Of a stretch of DNA of 16,624 nt, positions 6,554-14,529 are shown in pieces. Position 1 is the stretch's first letter, and each line of letters begins with the position of its first letter. Both the position numbers and the translations under genes were made by a program. The notes below the pieces were generated by a model. It ran no database searches. It saw nothing but the letters and a program-made list of their open reading frames with translations, and had not been told where the DNA came from. This DNA is from an uncultured Collinsella sp. (GTDB lineage: Bacteria; Actinomycetota; Coriobacteriia; Coriobacteriales; Coriobacteriaceae), in assembly GCA_902467875.1 (NCBI GenBank), contig CABQWP010000050.1, forward strand, positions 1 through 16,624. Direction: 5' to 3'.

Positions 6554-7786
6554 ATGGCTAGAAAAGTATTCATCGCGAGGAACCGAAGCACCGGATTCCA
6601 CTCCCTGGTCGAGGTGGTTCGTGGGGTTGAGGCAGCGGAGAAGCCGGCTCCAATGGACTTCGAACTTGCAGAGCGCCTCATGCGCTGGGGCACTCTCGAC
6701 GAGCTCGTCGCGGCCATTTCGGAGTCTGGTCCCCTCATCGACCGCAGCATCTATAAAGAGGAGAATAGGCGGTTGTCTATCAACGAGGCCATCGAGGTCG
6801 TGGAGGAGTCCGTCGGCGGCGAGCGTGGTTTCACGCGTTGTGACGAAGACTTCCTCTATCTCCAGCTGTGCCTAGAGGGGATGTCTACGACGGGCAGCGC
6901 TTCGTCACTCTATCCCTCTCAGGCCTCCATTGCTCGCGACCTCAATCGCCATGGACTTATTGAGTCCAACGGCCTTGACGAGTTGAAGAAATGGCGGGAA
7001 GAAGATCCCGGCTGCGTCGTTGTGATTGAACCTTTGAGGGACGTCGTCCTATGCCGAAATCTCGGTTCGGTTCTGCTCAGGTTGATCGCAAACATCATGT
7101 CGGGGCATGGGGACGTCCTTGAGAAAAGCGGGTTCAAGCGTTTCGAGAAGAGGCGTCGCTGGTGGATTACTGGGGAGCTCAAGGACTCCTATTTTGTTCT
7201 GCCGTTCCAGCACAATTCCTCCTTCGATATGACTCTCAACTACTCGACCAAGTGGTTCAAGAACGTCTTTTCCTATATGGTCATTAATCCGCTTGAGACG
7301 CGCATCCTCGATCTTAGGCCGAGAAAGAGTAAGGTTCTTTTCGGATCGGTTCCCAACGCGGTTCTGATAACCGCGCAAATAAAGACCGGCGAGGGCGCAC
7401 CGTTTTTCGACATCGGCTGGAAGCCGGAGGTCGAGAAGACCCAGCTGTATCTCGGTATCGATGACGGGGGTGTCCAGAGAGACGAGGCCATTGCCTTCGT
7501 GGAATCCGTTGCCAAAATGCTGGCCGGGCTGACGACGAAGGACGGCGATCCACTTGGGTGGTCTGTAGGCGAGCCTTCGATCTTCGACGACGTGCCGGTG
7601 CCCAGATACCATTTCCACTCGACGGCGGCGGCGATGTTCGGGGCCATCTTCTACCGATACGGCTGTGTCCCCACGACGTGCAAAAATTGCGGAAACGGCA
7701 TTTTGGTCAAAACCAGGGGGAAGAGGCGCGAGTTCTGTTCCCCGTCGTGCAGGACGCAGTATTCGAATCGAAAGGCGGGGCTCTAG
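6554..7786 (+). CDS. Unknown protein with C-terminal four-cysteine (CGNR-like) motif
   Basis: A 410-aa protein of unknown function. The C-terminus carries C376-x2-C379-x15-C395-x3-C399 (CKNCGN ... FCSPSCRTQYSNRK), which resembles the CGNR-type zinc fingers of bacterial regulators and probably binds zinc. The N-terminal ~370 residues contain no motif I recognise; the middle (about 200-290) is rich in aromatic and beta-forming residues. The ATG at 6554 is the first in frame; its Shine-Dalgarno is weak, so the start is less certain. It is preceded by the AT-rich spacer and followed 0 nt later by a 69-aa membrane protein, with which it likely forms an operon. A regulatory or defence role is possible, but nothing in the sequence decides it. 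Confidence 0.8.
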   Translation: MARKVFIARNRSTGFHSLVEVVRGVEAAEKPAPMDFELAERLMRWGTLDELVAAISESGPLIDRSIYKEENRRLSINEAIEVVEESVGGERGFTRCDEDFLYLQLCLEGMSTTGSASSLYPSQASIARDLNRHGLIESNGLDELKKWREEDPGCVVVIEPLRDVVLCRNLGSVLLRLIANIMSGHGDVLEKSGFKRFEKRRRWWITGELKDSYFVLPFQHNSSFDMTLNYSTKWFKNVFSYMVINPLETRILDLRPRKSKVLFGSVPNAVLITAQIKTGEGAPFFDIGWKPEVEKTQLYLGIDDGGVQRDEAIAFVESVAKMLAGLTTKDGDPLGWSVGEPSIFDDVPVPRYHFHSTAAAMFGAIFYRYGCVPTTCKNCGNGILVKTRGKRREFCSPSCRTQYSNRKAGL

Positions 7787-7996
7787 ATGAATCCGTTTAT
7801 CATCGCGGGCGCGGTGTGGCTGGCGGTCGCCACCGCAACCTTGCTGTATCAAGTGGTCCGCAGGAAGCTCGGGGATCGGGGCTCGATGGTCGAGGCGTCT
7901 TGGCGCGACTTGGCTATGTCGTCGATCGGTTTCGGGCTTCTGTTCGCGGCGCTCGCGTTTGCCGTCGCCGGCGTGGCAACTATTTTTATTCAATAG
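7787..7996 (+). CDS. Small two-helix membrane protein
   Basis: A 69-aa protein with two predicted transmembrane segments, about residues 4-24 (FIIAGAVWLAVATATLLYQV) and 46-67 (SIGFGLLFAALAFAVAGVAT). A charged linker (RRKLGDRG) lies between them. Its ATG directly follows the TAG of the 410-aa gene, with GGGG about 8 nt upstream, so the two are coupled. I do not recognise a family. Small two-TM proteins beside cytosolic sensor proteins are known as effectors in several bacterial systems, but that role here is speculation. Confidence 0.7.
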   Translation: MNPFIIAGAVWLAVATATLLYQVVRRKLGDRGSMVEASWRDLAMSSIGFGLLFAALAFAVAGVATIFIQ

Positions 7997-8009
7997 GGGG
8001 CCTGTTGGC

Positions 8010-8528
8010 ATGGCGACGGTGCCTCGTAACAAGGGAAGCTACGCATCTAGAGCGGGCGGCAACTCCTGGCAGGTAAAGTATCCGCTCGGCTGGAATGAGC
8101 GCAAGAAGCGTTACGACGAATATCGCGAAGAGGTCGCTTCGGAGGCCGAGGCCATCGCGCTGATCAAGGCCATCAACGACTATGTCTATCATGGAGGCCT
8201 TCCCCAAGACGTGCCCGAGTGGAGACGCAGGGCAAAAGGGCATTCCGAGGGCGACGCCCTCACGCTTGAAGGATTCGCCGTGTCCTATATCGATAACCGG
8301 AAAGGAAAGAGATGGCCAAGGTCCCGCGCAACAAGGGCTCCTACAGTGTCTACAAAGACGGACGGGCCCAGATCAAGTTCCCCCTCGGGTTCAACGAGAA
8401 AACCGGAAAGTACGGCGTCTACAACGAAAACTTCCCATCAGAGGCAGAGGCTATCGCGGCAATCAAGGAGATCAACGACTTCATCTACCACGGCGGCACC
8501 GCCGCCGAGGTGCCCGCCCATAGGATGA
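8010..8528 (+). pseudogene. Truncated integrase-like gene (arm-binding domain only)
   Basis: From the ATG at 8010 (GGGGG 9 nt upstream) the first ~98 residues closely match the N-terminus of the complete integrase that follows: both begin MA-VPRNKGSY and share SEAEAIA, IK-IND and YHGG, with roughly 55% identity by hand alignment over ~69 residues. The match ends near 8311, exactly where the full integrase gene begins in another frame. The open frame then runs on to 8528 as out-of-frame, Arg/Ser/Thr-rich sequence with no similarity. The core-binding and catalytic domains are missing. It is most simply a remnant left when one of two tandem integrase genes lost its 3' part. It could still make a small arm-site-binding protein. 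The divergence shows it is not a recent duplication. Confidence 0.6.
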
Positions 8529-9664
8529 AAAAAGATGCCAAGGCGAAGGAGGAGGCGGAGCCCTTCCGGACATTCGCGGCGAATTTCGTCGCCGACCGAG
8601 AGAAACAGAAGGCGGTCACAGAACGGACCATCAAGGACTACCGCACCCACCTGAAGAGAATCGATCCGTATATCGGAAGCATGCCAATAAGCGCCATCGG
8701 GCCCAAGGACATTAACGCCATGTACTCCGGCCTCCGGAGCAACGACCGCCGCAACGGTGGGGCGGCGCCCGTCAGTGGCACGTACCTCCAGCACATACAC
8801 AGCACCCTGTCCCTGGTCTTCGACCGAGCGGTCGTATACGGCTACATTGGCTCGAACCCCTGCAAGGATGTCGACAAACCCAAAAGGGACACCGAGGAGA
8901 AATATGCCCTATCGGTTGATGAGTGCCGCGCATTCATCGGGTCCGTGCTTGACAAAGGGCTTGAGGCGAAGAGCGTCGGCCTCCTTATCTGCCTGTGCAC
9001 CGCCGCACGTTTATCGGAAATGCTCGCATTGACCTGGGCGGATTATTCCAGCGGCACCCTCCGCATCAGCAAGGCGATGAAAAAGGATAGCCAGGAGACC
9101 AAGGAGACCAAAACGGGGGACGTGAGGAACGACCCCTGCCCCCCGATATTGGTCGACGTCCTAGCAGAGTGGAAGGAATTGCAGGCGGCCCAGCTCGAAC
9201 GCGTCGGCCTGAGCCAGACTGGATCGACCCCCATCGTTCAGGCGAGGCGGGGCAAGCACACCCTTAAGACATCGTTCGAGAAGTGGTTCAGGCTACAGAA
9301 GCACAATTACAATCTGCCGCCGGAGATCACAATACACGGACTGCGCCATACCGCGACCAGCATCTTGCAAAGGGACTGCCATGTCGACATGGCGACGACG
9401 ATGCAGATTACCGGCCATAAGACAGTCGAAATGCTGAAACGCTATTCTCATACGGACGACAGTGCAAAGCGCGCTGCGGCCGAGGCCTTTGGCGACTTGC
9501 TGGCACCCGACAAGAACGAAGCGCGTTGCCGTTACTGCCGCTACTGGACCGTGTCCCCGGACGACGCGGGGATCGGGGCATGCTGGCACGGCTACGACGG
9601 CAACGGGATCAAGGTCCTACCCGGCGCGACGAAATGCCCAACGAACGGCTTCAGGGCAGGCTGA
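8312..9664 (+). CDS. Tyrosine recombinase/integrase with Cys-rich C-terminal tail
   Basis: A 450-aa site-specific recombinase. Domains in order: arm-binding (about 1-65), SAM-like core-binding (about 85-185) and catalytic (about 195-395). The catalytic set is visible: R233 in AARLSEMLAL, K267 in TKTGDVR, H342-x2-R345 in IHGLRH, H369 in ITGHKTVEM and nucleophile Y378 in KRYSH. GGAAAGGAAAGAG just before the ATG at 8312 is a good ribosome site. After the usual end of the family, about 50 residues add C406-x2-C409-x14-C424-x17-C442 (CRYCRYW ... ACWHG ... KCPTNGF), which looks like a zinc-binding knuckle. It is expected to integrate and excise this element. The fragment upstream shares its arm-binding domain. 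It faces the Mrr-type gene with a 51-bp gap. Confidence 0.92.
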   Translation: MAKVPRNKGSYSVYKDGRAQIKFPLGFNEKTGKYGVYNENFPSEAEAIAAIKEINDFIYHGGTAAEVPAHRMKKDAKAKEEAEPFRTFAANFVADREKQKAVTERTIKDYRTHLKRIDPYIGSMPISAIGPKDINAMYSGLRSNDRRNGGAAPVSGTYLQHIHSTLSLVFDRAVVYGYIGSNPCKDVDKPKRDTEEKYALSVDECRAFIGSVLDKGLEAKSVGLLICLCTAARLSEMLALTWADYSSGTLRISKAMKKDSQETKETKTGDVRNDPCPPILVDVLAEWKELQAAQLERVGLSQTGSTPIVQARRGKHTLKTSFEKWFRLQKHNYNLPPEITIHGLRHTATSILQRDCHVDMATTMQITGHKTVEMLKRYSHTDDSAKRAAAEAFGDLLAPDKNEARCRYCRYWTVSPDDAGIGACWHGYDGNGIKVLPGATKCPTNGFRAG

Positions 9665-9715
9665 TCTAGCAACCGCTGATGTGGCCCGGGTCCGCAGACA
9701 AACTTACCAAGACAG

Positions 9716-10654
9716 TCATTCCTCGAAGAAATCCGTGTCAACGGCCTTGATCTCGTAGACCTGTCTCGTGCTCACGCCGACGCCGTAGTCGATCATGAGG
9801 CCGGCGAGCGCGGGGCCGTCGACGAGCACGACCGTCTGCCCCAGGAGGCCCTCAGCATATTTGCGGGCATCCTTGGAGAAGCGAGCCGTGGTGATGAAAA
9901 GGCCCTTCGATACGCCCTTTCCGGAAAGCGCCCCGACGAATGCCTGAACCTCCGGCCGTCCGACCGTCCTTTGCGGATCCCACCGCTTAGCCTGGTAGCA
10001 GATGGTTCCAAATCCGAGTCGGTCCTCACGGACGACGCCGTCTATCCCCTCGTCACCACTCTTTTTGGTGACGTCGGCACGGGAGTCCAGGCTCTCGCCG
10101 TAACCCATCGCCACGAGCAGCTTTCCGACCAGGTGCTCGAAGAAATACGGATCTTTTCCCATGATGATCGAAATGAGGTCGTCGGCGAGCGCGTCGCGAA
10201 TCTCGCCGTAGGCAGACTCCATCGCCTCCTGAGGGGACTCCTGGTCCTCCAGCGTCGAAACGCCCTCGGGCTCTGAAGCGTTTTTGGCCTTGCTTGCGGC
10301 CTGATAGCCGTCTTTCCACTTCTTGAATGCCATGCAGTTCTCATAGAGACCCTTGGCTGTAATGGGTCCGGGATAATCAGAGAGGTACGTCCTGCCGGCA
10401 TCGGTGATACGGTAGGTTCCCTTCTTCTCGCCGTATTCCAGGAGCTTAGCCTTCTCCAAATCGGTGATACCCCAGTACACGCGGTTGTAGAGTCTCGACT
10501 GGCCGCTCTTGAGACGCTCGGCCCGTTCGTCATCGGTCATGTCGAATTCGATCGCCACGGCATCCTGGAGGTCGTTGCCTGCCAGATATCCATCGACATG
10601 CGCCAGCGCTTCAAGGATGGGCCGCATGGTCTCATGCCATTTGGGCATCGTCAT
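9716..10654 (-). CDS. Mrr-type restriction endonuclease
   Basis: A 312-aa protein with the two-domain plan of Mrr proteins, nucleases that in known cases cut modified DNA. The N-terminal winged helix (about residues 10-95, with YWGITDLEKAKLLEYGEKKG and YRITDAGRTYL) matches Mrr_N. The C-terminal PD-(D/E)xK domain (about 165-285) shows FFEHLVGKLLVAMGYG with E173, GDEGIDG with D205 and ICYQAKRW with Q221-A-K223, so the active site looks intact. The start at 10654 (ATG ACG ATG) overlaps the end of the EcsC-like gene by 23 nt; a start two codons later is also possible. It is the last gene of a three-gene operon with an MmeI-like enzyme and an EcsC-like protein. It may cut foreign modified DNA not covered by the methylase. 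Confidence 0.88.
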   Translation of the reverse strand: MTMPKWHETMRPILEALAHVDGYLAGNDLQDAVAIEFDMTDDERAERLKSGQSRLYNRVYWGITDLEKAKLLEYGEKKGTYRITDAGRTYLSDYPGPITAKGLYENCMAFKKWKDGYQAASKAKNASEPEGVSTLEDQESPQEAMESAYGEIRDALADDLISIIMGKDPYFFEHLVGKLLVAMGYGESLDSRADVTKKSGDEGIDGVVREDRLGFGTICYQAKRWDPQRTVGRPEVQAFVGALSGKGVSKGLFITTARFSKDARKYAEGLLGQTVVLVDGPALAGLMIDYGVGVSTRQVYEIKAVDTDFFEE

Positions 10655-11555
10655 CGCTCATCATCCCCTTCATTTCGGCAAAATCAGTAAAAGAATCAAC
10701 CGCCGCTGTGGTCAAGGGACCTGTCGCCTGCGGCAATGACCTGAGCTCCCCTGCAAGTCTCCTCGACCCGCCCTTGAGGCTGACGAACGTGAGGCCTCCC
10801 GAGACGAGACCGCCGACGACCGGAACGACCTTGCTCACCGCGTCGCCGAAACTGCTTTTGGTGATTTTGACGCCGATTCCGGCAAGAACCTTTTTGATGA
10901 TCGGGTAGTAGCTTGTCTGCGTAAGAGCCTTGTTGGCGACCTTCTTGGCGATATTCGACTGGACCGTTTTGGAAAACGCCGTCAACGCGGAGTTGGCCCC
11001 GCTCACTCCGACCATCACGGCCAGGAGAAGGGCAAAAGCCGCCAAGGTCTCATCGTCCATCTCGTCGCAATCGTCGATGAAGGACTGCCAGCCGTAGAGA
11101 TACGCCAGTTTCTGCATGATTCGAAAGGCGTGGACATAGTACTGCGTCACGTCCGCCGGGATCGTTCCGAGCATCGCTAACCCGCCGGGTAATCCCGCGG
11201 AGAACGAAAGAACGGTCGATTTCTTCGTCTCGAAATCAATAACGTCCATAGCAATAGAGTCGACAAGGTTGGAATCCACCCCAGCGGCAGCCGGACTTGC
11301 TGAAATCGCGAGCTCCACTCGCTCTTCCGAGACGCCTCGCTTCCGGAACTCAGAACGGAGGAAACGGTCGCGCTCGATCGCCACGCCCTTCAGCCTCATC
11401 ACCTTTTTCAGGAAAGCAATGGCATATCTCTGGGCTTCCTCCTCCTGCCGATCAGCTTCGGCCTTTAGGTCCCTGATACCCTCCTCCACGGAATCGGGAT
11501 CGGATAGCTCCGCTCCCTCTTTCGGCTTTACGGCACTCCCCTTCACGCTACTCAC
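10632..11555 (-). CDS. EcsC-family membrane-associated protein
   Basis: A 307-aa protein. Residues 117-156 (SFSAGLPGG, TIPADVTQYY, QKLAYLYGW) give the characteristic core of the EcsC family, whose biochemical role is unknown. Hydrophobic stretches at about 171-194 (LAAFALLLAVMVGVSGANSA) and 243-260 (VVPVVGGLVSGGLTFVSL) could insert in or lie on the membrane. The N-terminal 50 residues are acidic and coiled-coil-like. GTG at 11555 is chosen because it overlaps the preceding stop as GTGAGTAG; a GTG three codons later (11546) is an alternative. The end overlaps the Mrr gene by 23 nt. Such tight coupling on both sides argues that it works with the restriction proteins, perhaps as a membrane effector or anchor; that is inference. 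Confidence 0.75.
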   Translation of the reverse strand: MSSVKGSAVKPKEGAELSDPDSVEEGIRDLKAEADRQEEEAQRYAIAFLKKVMRLKGVAIERDRFLRSEFRKRGVSEERVELAISASPAAAGVDSNLVDSIAMDVIDFETKKSTVLSFSAGLPGGLAMLGTIPADVTQYYVHAFRIMQKLAYLYGWQSFIDDCDEMDDETLAAFALLLAVMVGVSGANSALTAFSKTVQSNIAKKVANKALTQTSYYPIIKKVLAGIGVKITKSSFGDAVSKVVPVVGGLVSGGLTFVSLKGGSRRLAGELRSLPQATGPLTTAAVDSFTDFAEMKGMMSDDDAQMA

Positions 11556-14325
11556 CGACCTTTTCGGCATACAGGTTGAACAGATGAGCGACGATCTTGT
11601 TTTCGTCGCCATTAAAGTCGACGCCATACGCCGATTCAACTGCTGCATCAAGCTCCGCATGCGCTTTCATGAGATCCGGAAAGAGAAACTCGTTGTCTGG
11701 GTCGTACATGTCGGCGAGAGTTGACCCCTGATGTGAGCTGCGGGCATCAAGGACGGCCTGGGCGCACATTTCAATTTCGGCCCTATGCGAATCTGTCAAA
11801 TTCGGCCAAATGAAGTTGTTGTATACGATCGTATTGGAATAGTTGAAGTCACTTTTCAAACGCCCACAGACCGCACGCATCCAGCAGTTGTGGATAGCAC
11901 TTGTTAGTATTCCAAATTCATATAGTCCGCCACCGTCTACGTAGTAAATCTTATTTCCGGGAATCATTCCGTTGGTTACAAAACCCGTTGGGACATACTT
12001 CCTCCTGCCCGAGGACACAGCGGGGAAGGCAATGTAACTCTTTTCCTGAGGCGGCCTTACCTCATCGAACAGCCACGGAGTCTCTGCTTTTCGACGAGTT
12101 GCCTCTTTTGTAGACGTGAGTCTAAACTCGCGAACACGCTGCACTCGCTCCCTCGTGATCGGCATCTTTGTGAGGACTGCGGGGTCGATGCCATCCATCC
12201 ATAAGCAATATCTCGAAGTACCCTTTATGTACTCTGCACCCATTGAAAACGGGCGGATCAATCCCTCCGCTTCCGGCTCACGTGCGACAAGGGCATCTCT
12301 TTCCTCTGCACTAAGGAGCAGGTTCCCATCATCGGTTGGCTGGCAACCTCTAACCATTGGAAGAACGTCGCAGAGGGGCCGCGAACGACGAGATACGAAC
12401 ATATCTTTAATTGGGGCCAAATATCCATTTATGTTGCCAACAACCTTTGGGGTCCCTTCCCGATCGAACAACACCTTTTCTTTTATGTGCTCCCTTGAAA
12501 AGCCGACGATGATTACGTGGACGTGCGCTTCATCTGAGGCCTGAGAGTCCCACTCAAAAGTCGGATATGCGAAGTCAATATGAACCCCGTTTTCGAACAG
12601 GGGCTTCCAAAGGGGCTCAACCTGCTGGCCCTGACAGATAGAGTTTGTTGAGACGAAGGCGCAACGGATGTGATGTCCCGCCATATACTCCGAGGCCGTT
12701 TTATGCCAGCAAGCTACATAATCCAGCGATCCGGCCGATTTCCCAAATATGTTGGCACGGTCCTCTTTCTGGGAATCCTCGAGACGCGCATTACCGATAA
12801 ATGGGGGGTTTCCGAGAATGTAGTCAACTTCATCAGCCGGGACGACATCGTTCCAGTCGATGCGGAGAGCGTTCGCGTTGACGATGCCCTCGTAGTCCCT
12901 GAGCGGCAACTCCTGGTAGACGCGCTGAGTCACTTTTGCGGTGTCAGCGTCCGCCTGCTTCTCAGCGATCCAGAGCGCTGTGCGGGCAACGCAGCAAGCG
13001 AAGTCCTCCAGCTCAATACCATGGAAGTTCCTTAGGCTCACCAGAACATCTCGGTCTCCGGATTCCTCGAAACTGATTGACGCCTGCACGCCCTGGAGCT
13101 CGAAGAGAATACGGTTCTCGAGCTGCCTTAAGCAGAGATAGCTCTCTGTGAGGAAGTTACCCGATCCGGCAGCGGGATCGAGGATGGAAATGCCACCTAT
13201 CTTCTCGTGAAGATCCTTGAGCGCACGGGTTCTCGCGCCGCCCGCGACGGGCTTCGCGCACGCCTCGTCGAACTCGGCCTTGAGGCCGTCGAGGAAGAGC
13301 GGGTCTATGACCTTGTGGATGTTCTCGGGGCTCGTGAAGTGCTGGCCGTTTGCGCGGCGGTGGTCATGGGACAGCGCCCCCTCGAAGATGGAGCCGAAGA
13401 CCGTGGGGCTCACGCCCGACCAATCAAACTCCTGGCACCCCTCGACGATGAGCGTATGGCGGAAGTTCTCGGACAGGGGCGGAATCTCCGTCTTCTCGCG
13501 GAAGAGGCCACCGTTCATGTAGGGCAGTTTCTTCAGCCAGGACTCGGCATATTTGTCGCGGTCCTCGTCCTTGGTGTCGAGCCAAACAAACAAGTCCTTG
13601 AGACCTCGCCTGAGATCGCCCGCTTGGAAGTGCGAGACGTAGTCGCGGAAGGCGTTGGGGGCCACGAGTCCCGAGTCCTCGCAGAACATGAGGAACATGA
13701 GGCGCGTCATGAGCACGGAGAGTGCATGGTGGTTCTCGGGCGCGTCGGGGTCATCGAACGCCTCGGCGACCTGGTCATGGAGTTTCGACATGATCTTGCC
13801 GGCCTCGACGGAAACGGCGCGGGAGATCGTGGCCGGGGCCTCCGCCCCGCCCTTGAGGAACTGGATGGCGGCGAGGTTCTTGGGGAGCTCGGCGAGCGGC
13901 AACCTGAAGAGAGGCTCCCGGCAGAGTGAATCTCTCTCGCGGTCGAAGACCCAGAAATCCGAGAAGTTGCAGGCGATGATATAGCGCGGTTGCTGCGAGA
14001 GCGGCATACCCTGGGCGTAGGCGTTGCCCTGCTTCGCGGGCGTCACCTTGCGGCCCTGGCGCGTCTCCTCCTTGGCGAGGTCGATTCCCAGCGACTTTTG
14101 CTCGATAAGGGTTTTGGCCGACGGTATGAAGACGTCGATATACCCATCGTGCGCGCTTGCGTCGGTGGAGACGGGCTTCTCGAACTCAAGTCTCGAGACC
14201 GCATCCTCCACGCCCAGAACGTTCTGATAGAAGTCGATCCAGAACCGCTGGGTGTCCTGGTTCTCGATCCCCTTGTTCGCCCACTTGCTTGCAAAAGCTT
14301 CTGCATCGGCTTTCTTCCCCGGCAT
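11548..14325 (-). CDS. MmeI-like type IIL restriction-modification enzyme
   Basis: A 925-aa single-chain enzyme with the order of the MmeI family. The N-terminal nuclease has D64 and E75-Q-K77 in YIDVFIPSAKTLIEQKS, a D-x10-ExK active site. A helical connector (about 180-370) contains MTRLMFLMFCEDSGL and GQHFTSPENI. The N6-adenine methyltransferase has motif I LDPAAGSGNF (382-391) and motif IV NPPFIG (506-511). The target-recognition and C-terminal part (about 600-925) includes YNNFIWPNLT. Length agrees with MmeI (about 919 aa). It should methylate one strand of its site and cut at a distance. The ATG at 14325 has GAGGG 5 nt upstream; a GTG at 14337 is the alternative. The stop overlaps the EcsC-like start. 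GC drops in the recognition part (about 45% near 12450, against 68% near 13230), suggesting exchange of that module. Confidence 0.88.
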   Translation of the reverse strand: MPGKKADAEAFASKWANKGIENQDTQRFWIDFYQNVLGVEDAVSRLEFEKPVSTDASAHDGYIDVFIPSAKTLIEQKSLGIDLAKEETRQGRKVTPAKQGNAYAQGMPLSQQPRYIIACNFSDFWVFDRERDSLCREPLFRLPLAELPKNLAAIQFLKGGAEAPATISRAVSVEAGKIMSKLHDQVAEAFDDPDAPENHHALSVLMTRLMFLMFCEDSGLVAPNAFRDYVSHFQAGDLRRGLKDLFVWLDTKDEDRDKYAESWLKKLPYMNGGLFREKTEIPPLSENFRHTLIVEGCQEFDWSGVSPTVFGSIFEGALSHDHRRANGQHFTSPENIHKVIDPLFLDGLKAEFDEACAKPVAGGARTRALKDLHEKIGGISILDPAAGSGNFLTESYLCLRQLENRILFELQGVQASISFEESGDRDVLVSLRNFHGIELEDFACCVARTALWIAEKQADADTAKVTQRVYQELPLRDYEGIVNANALRIDWNDVVPADEVDYILGNPPFIGNARLEDSQKEDRANIFGKSAGSLDYVACWHKTASEYMAGHHIRCAFVSTNSICQGQQVEPLWKPLFENGVHIDFAYPTFEWDSQASDEAHVHVIIVGFSREHIKEKVLFDREGTPKVVGNINGYLAPIKDMFVSRRSRPLCDVLPMVRGCQPTDDGNLLLSAEERDALVAREPEAEGLIRPFSMGAEYIKGTSRYCLWMDGIDPAVLTKMPITRERVQRVREFRLTSTKEATRRKAETPWLFDEVRPPQEKSYIAFPAVSSGRRKYVPTGFVTNGMIPGNKIYYVDGGGLYEFGILTSAIHNCWMRAVCGRLKSDFNYSNTIVYNNFIWPNLTDSHRAEIEMCAQAVLDARSSHQGSTLADMYDPDNEFLFPDLMKAHAELDAAVESAYGVDFNGDENKIVAHLFNLYAEKVGE

Positions 14326-14362
14326 ACGGACCCTCACTTGATAGCCTTTTCCACTAAGAAAG

Positions 14363-14368
14363 ATTCTA
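14363..14368 (-). promoter_or_regulatory. Candidate -10 box for the restriction operon
   Basis: On the minus strand TAGAAT lies 37 nt upstream of the ATG at 14325 in a locally AT-rich gap. No good -35 is present 17 nt further upstream (GTAAAA). It is the best promoter-like match between the tRNA terminator and this operon, so it is offered weakly. Confidence 0.3.
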
Positions 14369-14480
14369 CGTGCTAGTCCGGTCTTTTTTACCAGCGTTTG
14401 GCTTTATTGCACTCCGGTAGGCTTCTTTGTGCGTGGTTCCGTCTTATTTTCTTCGCTATTTCTTCGCCGCACTATTTAGC

Positions 14481-14519
14481 CAAAAGAAAACAGCCCAGAG
14501 GAACAATGCCTCTGAGCTG
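14481..14519 (-). terminator. Intrinsic terminator of the initiator tRNA gene
   Basis: On the minus strand an 11-bp stem (14509-14519 with 14491-14501, one mismatch, 7-nt loop) is followed by TTTTCTTTT (14482-14490). It begins 10 nt after the tRNA CCA end. Strong stem plus T-tract make this a clear rho-independent terminator, separating the tRNA from the restriction operon downstream on the same strand. Confidence 0.85.
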
Positions 14520-14529
14520 CTAAAAGTCT

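Noticed and set aside
6554..7996. Classical toxin-antitoxin pair
   Set aside because: A 410-aa partner with a metal knuckle and a two-TM protein do not fit a known TA family, and no antitoxin-type DNA-binding domain is visible.
8010..9664. A single integrase made by programmed frameshift
   Set aside because: The downstream gene has its own start, ribosome site and a complete arm-binding domain, so a frameshift would produce a duplicated domain rather than restore one protein.
13207..13929. Plus-strand 240-codon frame inside the MmeI-like gene
   Set aside because: Opposite strand of a gene with intact motifs in every domain; no family resemblance.
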